From Methyloceanibacter caenitepidi (lineage in GTDB: Bacteria > Pseudomonadota > Alphaproteobacteria > Rhizobiales > Methyloligellaceae), in assembly GCF_000828475.1 (NCBI RefSeq), contig NZ_AP014648.1, positions 3,235,400 to 3,299,399 of the forward strand: a stretch of DNA of 64,000 nt. The letters are read 5' to 3'. Numbering within the stretch: position 1 is the stretch's first letter; each line of letters opens with the position of its first letter. Under the pieces are notes generated by a model. The model was not told the DNA's origin, ran no database searches, and saw only the letters and a program-made list of their open reading frames with translations. Position numbers and translations under genes: made by a program. Positions 44,451 to 53,017 of this stretch are shown one piece after another.

Positions 44451-45500
44451 CTAGTCCTGGACCTGTTCAGCGCCGAACAAATCACGCAAGTGCTCGCGCG
44501 CGCCGCCAATTTTTGGAAATCGGGACACGCCGACCTTCTGGTTCAGAGGAAACGAACTGTCGCTCGAAAGACTGATTTTGGCGAGCTGACTTCGGTCCGA
44601 TGGCTTGAAGGTGTTCTGAAACTCTCGTGGCAACGTGTCGGTTACCGGCAGAATCTCGGTAATCGTGCCGAACGTCGCTCCGCGGCCGTCGGAGACGCGC
44701 ACCTCCATTCCGACGGAAATGGGAAAAAGATAGCGGCGCGGCAGATAGGCCAGCACATAGGGCTTGCCGGAATAGACGGACAGGATCGGCTCACCCGGGC
44801 GGTAAACGTTGCCTACCGAGGGAACAGTCGCGCCAATTGACCCGTTCACGGGGGAGCGAACGGTGCCATTATCGTAGAGTGCCTCGACCTTGGAGATCGC
44901 GTCGGCCGCGTCTTCCAGCGCCTCGTCTAGAGAGTCGAGTTCTTCCTGGAGAACCTGACGCTGTGTCCTGAGACTCACGCGATCGCGGTTTGCCTCATAA
45001 CTCACCTTCAGCGCCTCTTGATAGCGCGCCGACGTCACAAGCTTCGCGGCGGCCAGATCGTCGAACTGCTTTATGGTGTTGACAGCTTCATCTGCACGGC
45101 GTTCGGCCAGGGGCAGGAGCTGCGCTACGTTCTCCGACCGCACCTTGAAGTCGGTGGCCTTCGCGACGAGCTCGGCACGCTTTGTCGACAGATCGGCAAG
45201 GCGCTCCAGAATCTCGGTCGACTGGAGATTGATCAATACGCTCCCCGCGTCGACATCTTGCCCTTCTCTCACGTCGACCGCTTCCACGCGCGCGACATAG
45301 GGCGTGGCGATGACATGCTGGTCCCGCAGCACAAGGCCGTCGGCTCTTAGAAACACGTAGTCGCCGAAGAGATAGTTGGCGACGACGAGTCCGAACAGAC
45401 AAAGCAGGACGATGTAGATGGTCCGCCCCGTCTTGCTGCGGATGACACGCTGCTCGTTTGGGATATTGTCAGGACGCTGACGATTTTTCAGCGGTCTCAT
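44451..45500 (-). CDS. HlyD-like membrane fusion protein (349 aa)
   Basis: One N-terminal membrane helix (TIYIVLLCLFGLVVANYLF, ~27-47), then a biotinyl/lipoyl-like beta hairpin (ATPYVARVEAVDVREGQDVD), a long coiled coil (~100-210), and a second half-hairpin (GTVRSPVNGSIGATVPSVGNV). This is the periplasmic adaptor layout. No ABC or RND partner is nearby; instead the glycosyltransferase gene ends 3 bp upstream. HlyD-like proteins paired with a family 2 synthase occur in alginate (Alg44) and in the rhizobial mixed-linkage beta-glucan system (BgsB with BgsA), which supports a role in polymer export. Unlike Alg44, no PilZ domain is visible. Confidence 0.8.
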   Translation of the reverse strand: MRPLKNRQRPDNIPNEQRVIRSKTGRTIYIVLLCLFGLVVANYLFGDYVFLRADGLVLRDQHVIATPYVARVEAVDVREGQDVDAGSVLINLQSTEILERLADLSTKRAELVAKATDFKVRSENVAQLLPLAERRADEAVNTIKQFDDLAAAKLVTSARYQEALKVSYEANRDRVSLRTQRQVLQEELDSLDEALEDAADAISKVEALYDNGTVRSPVNGSIGATVPSVGNVYRPGEPILSVYSGKPYVLAYLPRRYLFPISVGMEVRVSDGRGATFGTITEILPVTDTLPREFQNTFKPSDRSQLAKISLSSDSSFPLNQKVGVSRFPKIGGAREHLRDLFGAEQVQD

Positions 45501-45503
45501 GGG

Positions 45504-46766
45504 TCACCTCCGTACGCGATGTACCTTTTGCGGCACATAGGTGTCTCTGTACGACGCAGCGAAAATCCACTCTTGAAGGTAAGCTCCGAGCCGGACGAAG
45601 CGCATTAGAAAGCCATTGAAAAGGCTGTAGCCGGGCAAGAATGGAATTAGCCGTATGGTATCCACCTTTGGCGTCGCTACCGCCGCCAAGGAGAAGGCCA
45701 ACGCATCGAGCACGAACATGCCCGCCTGCGCGCCAAGCAGGATGACCAAGCCAAGGTCTCCATAGGTCGCGAACAGCCAAACGATATAGACCGGAAAAAA
45801 GAAGGCCGAGCCCAGATTGAAGACGATAAAGTCGATTTGGTGCCAAAGCTCCCCGAGATTGAAACGCGGGCTCAAGGGATTCATCAAATCGGCATGCTTC
45901 CGGTAGCGCAGGTGAACGGCATCCCGTTCCCACCGGAAGCGTTGGCGGATCAGCACGGACAGTCTGTGCGGAACATCCGTATAGCAGAGCGCATCGGCGG
46001 CAAAGACAGTCTTCCACCCCGCCTTCCGCAGCGATAGCGTGACATCCAGATCTTCGCCGCCGCCGGCGTCATATCCGCCAACGCCAAGCAAGGCCTTGCG
46101 CCGAAATGCGCCGAAGGCGCCCGACACGCAGCTGACCTGATCGGTCAAGTCGGAGGCCTGCTTGCCTTGCGAGATCGAGATCAAATACTCGATCGCCTGA
46201 AAGGCAGTCACTAGGCTTCGCTCGGGGTTGCGCACCACGACGTTGCCGGCGACGGCGCCAGCGCGCGGATCGGCGAACGGTTCGAGAATATCCCTGAACG
46301 CATGACGGTCGAAGGTGCAATCGCAATCCACCACGACGACGATGTCGCCGGTGGCTCGGGAGAGCGCCAGGTTCAGCGCTGCCGACTTGCCGGCCCGTAC
46401 CTGCGTGCTGTGACCCTCGGTAATGAGGCCGGCATCTTGCAGATCCCGTAGTTTCATCGGTGTACGGTCGGCGGAGCCGTCGCTGACTGCGATGATCTCG
46501 TCGGGCACTCGACTTTGTTCGTGGAGCGCAAGCACGCAACGTTCGATGGAGTCTTCCTCGTTGTGCCCGGCGATAACAACCGTCACGCGCCCGAGGAACG
46601 GATCCTGCCTCCTCTTCGGGTAAAGAAGGATGGCGGCGACGGAGAAGAAGCTGAGCGTGTAGCGCGGGAACTCGAAGATCACGACGAACCAGAACAGCCG
46701 AAAGAGGCTCTCGCCACTTTGCGCCGTCAAGTAGGTGATGCCATCTGCGACGGGCTGGAGCATCAC
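45504..46766 (-). CDS. Processive family 2 glycosyltransferase (420 aa)
   Basis: A membrane-embedded GT2 synthase. An N-terminal helix (~25-48) precedes the cytosolic GT-A domain with VTVVIAGHNEEDSI, VSDGSADRT, the DxD-type VVVDCDCTFD, the catalytic GGGEDLDVTL and the Q-R-F-R-W motif in IRQRFRWERD. C-terminal membrane helices follow (~300-380). These are the signatures of cellulose/curdlan/hyaluronan-type processive synthases. At 420 residues it has no PilZ or other c-di-GMP domain. It overlaps the response-regulator gene by 4 bp and is followed by the HlyD-like gene. Polymer identity unknown; beta-glucan is a guess by analogy. Confidence 0.85.
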   Translation of the reverse strand: MMLQPVADGITYLTAQSGESLFRLFWFVVIFEFPRYTLSFFSVAAILLYPKRRQDPFLGRVTVVIAGHNEEDSIERCVLALHEQSRVPDEIIAVSDGSADRTPMKLRDLQDAGLITEGHSTQVRAGKSAALNLALSRATGDIVVVVDCDCTFDRHAFRDILEPFADPRAGAVAGNVVVRNPERSLVTAFQAIEYLISISQGKQASDLTDQVSCVSGAFGAFRRKALLGVGGYDAGGGEDLDVTLSLRKAGWKTVFAADALCYTDVPHRLSVLIRQRFRWERDAVHLRYRKHADLMNPLSPRFNLGELWHQIDFIVFNLGSAFFFPVYIVWLFATYGDLGLVILLGAQAGMFVLDALAFSLAAVATPKVDTIRLIPFLPGYSLFNGFLMRFVRLGAYLQEWIFAASYRDTYVPQKVHRVRR

Positions 46767-48568
46767 GCAAAGTCTCCCGGACCGAAGACCTGGAACTCGG
46801 GTCCGATATCGCAGCGAAGCGTCTTCTCGGCGGCGGCTACAAGAAGGTCAAAGTCGGCCTTCGTCTCCTCTGGCTCGCTTCCGGCCATGAGGACGAAGTC
46901 CCTGGAGTGGCCGGAAACTACGAGATCCGCGTCGCTGCTAAGGCTCGTGCGCAAATTCTCGATGAAAAGATCGCGCACTTTCGCAAAGGTGCGCGCGCCA
47001 TGTTGCGCGGCGATCTCTTTTTCGTTGCGATAATGCAGGCTGATTAGCGTGAACGGCACCTGAGCGTCGTTGTACTTCTTGGCGGCCGAGTTGAGCGCGA
47101 CGACCAACTCGAGCGGCAAGTCTGCGAAGCGAAGCGCGTGGCTTGCCGTTCCCAACAGAGAGTGACCGTGCTCGGCGAAGCCGGCTCCTTGGTCGGTCAG
47201 ATGATAGCTGTAGATGTCGCGCGGCGGCGCGATATCGGAGTCGACGTGGCCGCCGCAATCCAGGCAAACGAATCCCACCGCCGGCTCCGATGCGGCATGG
47301 CCGCAAGCGTCGCAAACCACCATGGAACCTGGCCGGTCGTAGTCGAAGCCGAAATGGGTCAGCTCGTAGCGGCACTTGGGGCATACGAGACGGTCGCCAC
47401 GGCGAAACTCGCGCTCGGGCCCCTGATAGGCGCAACGGAAGTGATGCAGGTACTGCTCTTCCTCGAGCTGGGGGCTGTGGCACTGACGGCACTCCTCGCG
47501 TACGTGCAGGCGAAGAGAGTCGCATTGCGGGCAAACATGGAAGCGATCGAAGAACTCACGCCGCAATAGTCCGCGCTCGCAAAGCGCTTCGGCCTCGCGT
47601 ACCGCGACCGCCGTGGCAAGAGCGACGTTGTAGGACACCAGCCACTTGGATTGCGGGTCGTAGGTAGGCGCGAGAGGCTGGTCCGCCACGAACAGGCGTC
47701 CGATAAGCTGCTCGCCGAGGTCTTCGCTAAATCGTACGTCGCGGTCCAACTTCATCCGCCGGTCGTGGGCCTTGCCAAGAACCTGCTCGAGATAGGTCGT
47801 GTCCCGCGCTGTGAGCTTGGAAGCATCGACATCCGAGGCATGCCCGAGAAGACCGGTAGCATCGACGATCGGCAGCGAAAATAGGGCCTTGGCGCGCCAA
47901 ATCGCGCCGAGATCCTCGACCGAGACGGGCTCCTTGATGAGGATGCCATCGAAGCGCGGATCGGCGAGGCTCGCTTGGATAGCCCGCGCCGACAAGTGTC
48001 CCGCTTGGATGTCGCCAGGCCATGTCAGAAAATTGTGACCGAGGCTTTCAAGGGGCGATCGTGAGACCGCAGCCGAGCCGGGGCTTTTTTCCGCAGGGGG
48101 CGCTTCTCGGGCCTCCATGTCCGCGATTTCCGCTTGATCCTCGACGACACGCGCGACCTCGTAGATATCGAGGGGCTTCGGCAGGACGTGATCGAAGTTG
48201 TGGCAGCCCTCCGGATGCGCCAGCAAACCCTCCGCATCCAAGGTGATCGCGATGAGCTTTGGGATTTTGCGGTCGCCCGCTTCACGCCGGAAGATTGTCG
48301 CGACCTGCAAGCCGTCCATTCTCGGCAGGTGGAAATCCAGCAAGGCGACGTCGTACGAGTTCTGCCGCAGCGCCGCGAGCGCCTGCTCCCCGTCGGTAGC
48401 GATATCGACGTGGTGGCCGCGCTGGCTGAGCAACATTTTCAGGATTTCGTGGGTCGTCGGGCTGTCTTCGGCGACCAGAATGCGCCGGGCCACCGGCAAC
48501 TCCGGGGCACCTTCAGGGTTCTTGGTAATCACGGATAGCATGTCGAGATTCGGCCCGGTTTCACTCAA
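46763..48568 (-). CDS. Response regulator with zinc-ribbon (TackOD1-like) and degenerate GGDEF-like output (601 aa)
   Basis: Residues ~28-145 are a receiver domain (ILVAEDSPTTHEIL; phospho-Asp78 in LLDFHLPRMDG; Lys131). The middle (~340-440) is a dense cysteine region with pairs at 346/349, 360/363, 396/399, 419/422 and 435/438, resembling zinc ribbons of TackOD1-type output modules. The C-terminal ~130 residues (FTLISLHYRNEKEIAAQHG; AKVRDLFIENLRTSL; DADLVVSGHSRDFVLMAG) resemble a GGDEF-related domain without the GGDEF signature, so diguanylate cyclase activity is unlikely. First gene of the four-gene operon, coupled to the glycosyltransferase by a 4-bp overlap, so probably its phosphorylation-dependent controller. 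Domain names for the output half are tentative. Confidence 0.75.
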   Translation of the reverse strand: MSETGPNLDMLSVITKNPEGAPELPVARRILVAEDSPTTHEILKMLLSQRGHHVDIATDGEQALAALRQNSYDVALLDFHLPRMDGLQVATIFRREAGDRKIPKLIAITLDAEGLLAHPEGCHNFDHVLPKPLDIYEVARVVEDQAEIADMEAREAPPAEKSPGSAAVSRSPLESLGHNFLTWPGDIQAGHLSARAIQASLADPRFDGILIKEPVSVEDLGAIWRAKALFSLPIVDATGLLGHASDVDASKLTARDTTYLEQVLGKAHDRRMKLDRDVRFSEDLGEQLIGRLFVADQPLAPTYDPQSKWLVSYNVALATAVAVREAEALCERGLLRREFFDRFHVCPQCDSLRLHVREECRQCHSPQLEEEQYLHHFRCAYQGPEREFRRGDRLVCPKCRYELTHFGFDYDRPGSMVVCDACGHAASEPAVGFVCLDCGGHVDSDIAPPRDIYSYHLTDQGAGFAEHGHSLLGTASHALRFADLPLELVVALNSAAKKYNDAQVPFTLISLHYRNEKEIAAQHGARTFAKVRDLFIENLRTSLSSDADLVVSGHSRDFVLMAGSEPEETKADFDLLVAAAEKTLRCDIGPEFQVFGPGDFA

Positions 48569-48767
48569 TCAATTGCGCGATCAAGCATACGGGCCCCGCA
48601 ATAAGCCTGGGTGAATCTTCCCGGCCACTTTTGCTGCTTTTCTCGCTGATACGGTTACTTAGTCGTTAAGAGCGGGGGATTCCGGATCGGGCGCGGGCGC
48701 TAAAACCCACTGCGTTTAAGGCGTTGCTTTCAGGTTCCATTATCCTTTGAACCGCTAGGCTTCGAGC

Positions 48768-49088
48768 ATGAAACCGGTGCTCGATCACACCAAGCTCCAG
48801 GGCCTGAAAGAGATCCTCGGAGAGCAGAAGTGCAACGCCGCGCTGGAGCGCTTCCAGGAGGAATTGCGCACCTGCCTTGCCGCAATCGAGGGTGGCGGCG
48901 CGGAGCGCGCCGAGAGCGCACACAGGCTCGCGGGCGTCGCAGGCCTCTTGGGATTCGACGACCTCGAAGAGCACAGCAGGCGGTTTCTCGACGCGGTTAC
49001 CCAAGAACAGGACGATGTCCCGGCGCTGGCCGAGAACCTCGTCGAAGCCGCGCATCGCGCAGAAGCGGAACTTTCCGCCGCAGTTTAG
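48768..49088 (+). CDS. Stand-alone HPt phosphotransfer protein (106 aa)
   Basis: Four-helix histidine phosphotransfer domain with the phospho-accepting His52 in ESAHRLAGVAGLLGF. No other domain. It is transcribed divergently from the response regulator gene, 199 bp away, and is the natural intermediary between the hybrid kinase (41533-44448) and the REC protein (46763-48568). The start ATG 48768 lacks a strong ribosome site. Confidence 0.85.
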   Translation: MKPVLDHTKLQGLKEILGEQKCNAALERFQEELRTCLAAIEGGGAERAESAHRLAGVAGLLGFDDLEEHSRRFLDAVTQEQDDVPALAENLVEAAHRAEAELSAAV

Positions 49089-49128
49089 GTGCAGCAACAA
49101 CTGGCGTTGGGAGCATAAGATATCCAGC

Positions 49129-49200
49129 GTCCGCTTTGGGTCAAAAGCTGACGTTCAGGGCGTCAGTCAGCATGTCCGGTCCGTGCCAAAAGCAGAATTC
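49129..49200. repeat. Degenerate dispersed repeat, copy B
   Basis: GTCCGCTTTGGGTCAAAAGC ... GTCAGCATGTCCGGTCCGTGCCAAAAGC. It aligns with 31595-31666. Located between the HPt gene and the next minus-strand gene; no coding potential seen. Confidence 0.65.
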
Positions 49201-49210
49201 AGACCAACCG

Positions 49211-49537
49211 TCACGCTAGGTCCGAGATGCCCTGCCGAGACCTGGCGAATTCTTCCTGGCGCAACCGTGCCCACTTGTATGCGTCGGTGATGGAGAGAGC
49301 ATAGATGAACAGTCCGCCAGCGAATCGGCCCATGAGAGACTGATCGGGTGTGGTGAGGTGCACCGTTATATAGCCGAACAGAAGCATGAAAAACACGAAC
49401 ACCAGACCGCGGCTCGGCATGCCGGCCGCGACGTGGCCTGCACCCGGCAGAACGATGGCAAGAGCCAGGACGATATAGGGGTTCACCGGCCGGCGGTCGG
49501 AACCGACTCGCGCGAGAATTTCAGGCGGCGGCTTCAC
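49211..49537 (-). CDS. Small integral membrane protein (108 aa)
   Basis: Three hydrophobic segments (PYIVLALAIVLPGAGHVAAG, LVFVFFMLLFGYITVHL, FAGGLFIYALSITDAY). PGAGHVAAGMPSRGL resembles the start of TM2/DUF-type small membrane proteins. GTG 49537 with GGAG upstream is chosen; it overlaps the preceding gene by 17 bp. An alternative start further upstream (49558) is less likely. Function unknown. Confidence 0.6.
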   Translation of the reverse strand: MKPPPEILARVGSDRRPVNPYIVLALAIVLPGAGHVAAGMPSRGLVFVFFMLLFGYITVHLTTPDQSLMGRFAGGLFIYALSITDAYKWARLRQEEFARSRQGISDLA

Positions 49538-50210
49538 GAAGCATCTCCTTGGTTGCACCGGTCTCTAACGCATGCCGCACCGCGATGCAGCGCCGCACGA
49601 GATCCACAAAGCGCTCCCGGTCGAACTGAACGACCTCGAAGCGCGCTTGACGAAGCAAGAGGTAATCCCCCCTCTGTGCCTCGTCGGCTTGCCAAACGAT
49701 CCGCACGCCCTTTGGCGTGATCAGAAGCTCTTTCGCTTTGGCTTCGTCAAGGATGTCCACGTGGGGCTGGATCGACTCCGGCGGCGGGATATTCGCAGGG
49801 TCGTCGCAACGGATCACGGCACGTTCCGGCCAGTTCGCCGGCGTATCGAGCCGCTCCGACAACGTGTCAAATGGCGAGAAGAACTCGGCTCCTGACGGAC
49901 GCATCATAATATCGACGGCACTGCCGGTCGCGACAGGCGCCTGCAGTGTAACCCGCAACCATAGGGACGGCAGCTTGCGAAGCGCCATACCGTCGACGAC
50001 CACATCCGCCCGAATGGGCTCGCCCTCATACGTGCCGGTGATCGTAGGATATCCGAACACGTCGAGGGCGAGCTTCGGGTCATCGAGGACGGTCCGGCAG
50101 TCGTTGAAGAACGCGGCCCTCCGTGCTCGGACCGTTTTCTGATCTTCGCGGTGGCGGTAGACAAGATATGCCAGCCCCACCACCGCTGTTATGACTGCCA
50201 GAACCGTCAT
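49521..50210 (-). CDS. Membrane-anchored hypothetical protein (229 aa)
   Basis: An N-terminal membrane helix (TVLAVITAVVGLAYLVY) is followed by a soluble ~205-residue domain without a recognised motif (LDVFGYPTITGTYEGEPIRA; SLWLRVTLQAPV). Positive residues directly after the helix predict a cytoplasmic domain. It lies 6 bp downstream of the universal stress protein gene and is probably co-transcribed with it and with the permease genes. Confidence 0.65.
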   Translation of the reverse strand: MTVLAVITAVVGLAYLVYRHREDQKTVRARRAAFFNDCRTVLDDPKLALDVFGYPTITGTYEGEPIRADVVVDGMALRKLPSLWLRVTLQAPVATGSAVDIMMRPSGAEFFSPFDTLSERLDTPANWPERAVIRCDDPANIPPPESIQPHVDILDEAKAKELLITPKGVRIVWQADEAQRGDYLLLRQARFEVVQFDRERFVDLVRRCIAVRHALETGATKEMLREAAA

Positions 50211-50216
50211 CGACGC

Positions 50217-50648
50217 CTACCGTACGATCGTCACGGGACAATGGGCCCGCGCTGTCACGGCATAGGCCGTCGAACCCAAGATCATGCGAGACAGGCCCGT
50301 ATGACCGTGAGATCCCATCACGATGAGATCGAAGCCATGCTGTTCGGCATAGGCCGCGATCGCCTCCGGGACGTTGCGGCTGTTAGCCGTCGCACATGAC
50401 ACGCCGTCCAAGCCTGCCTCTTTGGCCTGCTTGGCGGCGCGCTCGAACTCGGCCCGCGTGATGGCATCGCTAGCCGCCAGCACTTGGGAGTCCCAAAAGG
50501 CCGAGTTCGCCATGTCCTCTTTGGAGACCAACTCGACCGCAAGGATCGTGAGCGGGACTCCGAGTTCCTTGGCCAAATCAATCGCAAAATCGATTGCCTT
50601 GGCCGAGATAGCCGAGCCGTCGGCAGCGCATAGGATGTTCTTGATCAT
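50217..50648 (-). CDS. Universal stress protein, UspA family (143 aa)
   Basis: Single Usp domain with N-terminal ILCAADGSAISAKAIDFA and the ATP-binding GSHGHTGLSRMILGSTAYAV (G-2x-G-9x-G-S/T), so an ATP-binding type. It follows the APC permease by 9 bp on the same strand; Usp proteins paired with transporters can regulate them directly. Confidence 0.92.
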   Translation of the reverse strand: MIKNILCAADGSAISAKAIDFAIDLAKELGVPLTILAVELVSKEDMANSAFWDSQVLAASDAITRAEFERAAKQAKEAGLDGVSCATANSRNVPEAIAAYAEQHGFDLIVMGSHGHTGLSRMILGSTAYAVTARAHCPVTIVR

Positions 50649-50657
50649 GAGTGCCTC

Positions 50658-52052
50658 CTAGTATCCGCGCGGCCGCGACCACGGCATGGTGAACTGATCG
50701 CCCCTCCGAACGTACTTGTACCGATGGAAGACGAACCACAGCGACGCGACGATGTAGAAGCACATCATGGCGAGGAGCTGCGTTCCGTAGCCGAGGAACG
50801 TGGCGAAGTACGTGGTGATACACAGCAGCAGGAGCACGATCGCCGGCAGCGGATGGAACGGATGCACGTAGCCCCGGCGGATAGTGCCGAGCGGCCACTT
50901 CTTCCGGAACATCCACATGTTGATCGGCATGAACGTGTAGCCGAGCAGCCCCGACAAGATCGAGAAGGTGATGACCTGGTCGAGGAGTCCTGTGAACGCA
51001 AAGCTCACCGCGATCGGGATCAAGAACAGAATTGCCCGGTACGGCGTGCGGTAACGCGGATGCACGGCGCCGAACCAAAGCGGCATGTAACGATCACGCC
51101 CCATGGAGAACCAGGAGCGGGACGCATCGTTGATGCAGCCATTGGCCGAGGCGATGGCCGCGAAGAGCGTGCCAATGAAGAGGAACACCTGAAGTGCAGG
51201 CACGCCGGTGACACGGGCAGCATCATAAAGTGGGGTCGCGGCCTGGCCGAGAAACTCCCACGGAAGAAGGCCCGTAGCCACGTACCACGTCATGGTCGCC
51301 GCGATGAGCAGCGTGATGATGCCGCTCATCGTTCCATAAGGCAGCGAGCGTGCCGGTGACCGCACCTCTTCCGCGGCTTGGCACGTCCCCTCGATCCCGA
51401 GGTAGTACCAGATACCGAACTGGAAGGCGGCGATCACGCCGATCCACCCATACGGCAGATCGGTGAGCAACTCACGATGTTGCAGCATCTCCCCGGGGTG
51501 CCAAGGCTGAACGCCGAGGAACAGAACGACGATGGAGATAAAGGCGGCCGCGGTAATGACGAAGTTGACCGTCAACGTCATCAGCACACCGCGGTAATTC
51601 AGCCACGCGAGCGCCGCGATCGTCAGAACCACGAACGGTCGCGGATCCAGGGCATCATGCCCCATTTCGCCGGCAACCGCGGTCAGCAGGTCACCCACGA
51701 CAAGTGCGTCGGCAGCCTCGAGCATGGTGTAGGCCATGACGAGGTACAGTCCGACATTGAAGGCCATGAGCGGCCCCATGATGTGCTTTGCTTGAGCGTA
51801 TTGTCCGCCCGCGGCAGCGACCGTGGAAGTCACCTCCGAGTCGATCATCGCGACGCAGGTGTAGAGCAAGCCGATGACCCAGCAGGCAATGAGGGAGCCC
51901 ATGGCGCCGCCCTTGCCCACCGAGAAGTTCCAACCCATGAACTCGCCCACCAGCACGATACCAACGCCCAGAGCCCAAACGTGGGCAGGCCCAAGAACGC
52001 GTAAGAGTGAAATTCGCTGCCGGTCCTGACCGGCCGTATCAGTAGATGACAT
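50658..52052 (-). CDS. APC-superfamily amino acid/amine permease (464 aa)
   Basis: About 12 membrane helices with the APC core: GVGIVLVGEFMGWNFSVGKG (unwound helix 1), EVTSTVAAAGGQYAQAKHIM and YYLGIEGTCQAAEEVRSPAR. The last motif and GGQYAQA are close to ethanolamine/amino-acid permeases of the EAT group. ATG 52052 after AAGGGGGA is preferred over the long upstream open frame. Three small membrane-protein genes precede it and a Usp gene follows. In a methylotroph the substrate may be an amine or amino acid, but this cannot be read from sequence. Confidence 0.82.
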   Translation of the reverse strand: MSSTDTAGQDRQRISLLRVLGPAHVWALGVGIVLVGEFMGWNFSVGKGGAMGSLIACWVIGLLYTCVAMIDSEVTSTVAAAGGQYAQAKHIMGPLMAFNVGLYLVMAYTMLEAADALVVGDLLTAVAGEMGHDALDPRPFVVLTIAALAWLNYRGVLMTLTVNFVITAAAFISIVVLFLGVQPWHPGEMLQHRELLTDLPYGWIGVIAAFQFGIWYYLGIEGTCQAAEEVRSPARSLPYGTMSGIITLLIAATMTWYVATGLLPWEFLGQAATPLYDAARVTGVPALQVFLFIGTLFAAIASANGCINDASRSWFSMGRDRYMPLWFGAVHPRYRTPYRAILFLIPIAVSFAFTGLLDQVITFSILSGLLGYTFMPINMWMFRKKWPLGTIRRGYVHPFHPLPAIVLLLLCITTYFATFLGYGTQLLAMMCFYIVASLWFVFHRYKYVRRGDQFTMPWSRPRGY

Positions 52053-52078
52053 AACGCCGTCCCCCTTGATTCGTGACA

Positions 52079-52249
52079 CTAGGTCAGTTCGTGCTTTTCG
52101 CTTTCGCTCTCGAGCTCGCCCTCGCGAGAGGACGTCAAGAGATCCTCGCTGAAGTCTCGATTGACTTGGAGTGCGTCGAAAAGCATCCACAAAAGGAGCA
52201 ATCCGGAGATGCCCCAGGCGGCGTATTCAAGGATGTTCCACAAATCCAT
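52079..52249 (-). CDS. Single-helix small membrane protein (56 aa)
   Basis: A short gene between the permease and the 128-residue protein. A GGAGGGG ribosome site lies immediately before ATG 52249. The product has one membrane helix (YAAWGISGLLLLWMLFDALQ) and an acidic tail (SREGELESESEKHELT). It starts 9 bp after its upstream neighbour, as expected for an operon member. Possibly a small accessory subunit of the transporter. Confidence 0.65.
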   Translation of the reverse strand: MDLWNILEYAAWGISGLLLLWMLFDALQVNRDFSEDLLTSSREGELESESEKHELT

Positions 52250-52258
52250 CGACCCCTC

Positions 52259-52645
52259 CTATTTCTTGTCGCCGAAGCGCTCGGCTATGACTTCGCGATA
52301 TTCCTTCTCCGAAAAGCGGACCAGGAACACGAAGTATCCGAGGATCACCACGGCGGTGATCAGGAGCGCCCAGGGGTTGATGGTGTAGTCGAACCGCGTG
52401 GTGATCATTTCGGTAGCCGTCTCCGGCGTAAATCCGAGTTTCTCCCACTGCGCCGCCATCGTTGGGTTTTGCCCCAGCGCTTCCCACGTCGGCTCGTCGA
52501 CGGTCTTGGTGATCGTTCCTCCGCCGGTCAGCCCCAGAACGAGCGGCGCAAATAGCACCGCGTAGACCAGCACCAGCAGAAAGATGGAGTCGAAGATTTG
52601 TCCGGCCTTGCCTTGCTCCGGCGGCCGATAAGCTTTTCCGCTCAT
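52259..52645 (-). CDS. Two-helix membrane protein (128 aa)
   Basis: Hydrophobic helices at ~20-40 (SIFLLVLVYAVLFAPLVLGL) and ~92-110 (PWALLITAVVILGYFVFLV) with a ~50-residue loop between them (EPTWEALGQNP ... FTPETATEMITTRFDYTIN), predicted outside. Not recognised. Flanked by other small membrane-protein genes in the permease operon, 14 bp from its upstream neighbour. Confidence 0.65.
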   Translation of the reverse strand: MSGKAYRPPEQGKAGQIFDSIFLLVLVYAVLFAPLVLGLTGGGTITKTVDEPTWEALGQNPTMAAQWEKLGFTPETATEMITTRFDYTINPWALLITAVVILGYFVFLVRFSEKEYREVIAERFGDKK

Positions 52646-52659
52646 TGTCCGTATCCCCC

Positions 52660-52977
52660 TTAAGCCCGTTGCGCGGCCGTGCGCGATTGCTCGGCGCGGA
52701 CTTCGCGTGCCGCGTCAAGGTGTTTGATGTCGAGGCCGTAGATGAAGTCCTTGTCCTCCTTGTAGTGGCGGATCATCGCCCCGATGGAGGCCGTGTTGAA
52801 CACGAGGACAGCTCCGGCAGCGCAGCTTAGGACCAGACGAATTGTCGGATCCGGAACGGCCTGCCAGACCATGTAGAGCACGAACAGAACGGTGCACCAG
52901 AGCACGGCCACGAAGGTCCATGCTCCCATCCGATCCATTGCGTACATCGCTTCTATACGCTCAGATAGGCTTCTCAT
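52660..52977 (-). CDS. Two-helix membrane protein, first gene of permease operon (105 aa)
   Basis: Two hydrophobic helices (WTFVAVLWCTVLFVLYMVW and LVLSCAAGAVLVFNTASIG) and charged ends (HYKEDKDFIYGLDIKHLDAA). ATG 52977 follows GGGAGG. Not recognised. It appears to be the first gene of the minus-strand operon ending with the Usp and the two membrane proteins (52977 down to 49211). Confidence 0.65.
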   Translation of the reverse strand: MRSLSERIEAMYAMDRMGAWTFVAVLWCTVLFVLYMVWQAVPDPTIRLVLSCAAGAVLVFNTASIGAMIRHYKEDKDFIYGLDIKHLDAAREVRAEQSRTAAQRA

Positions 52978-53017
52978 TTCATTCCTCCCATTGCCCCTAG
53001 GCGGCATTTCGCCTCGG

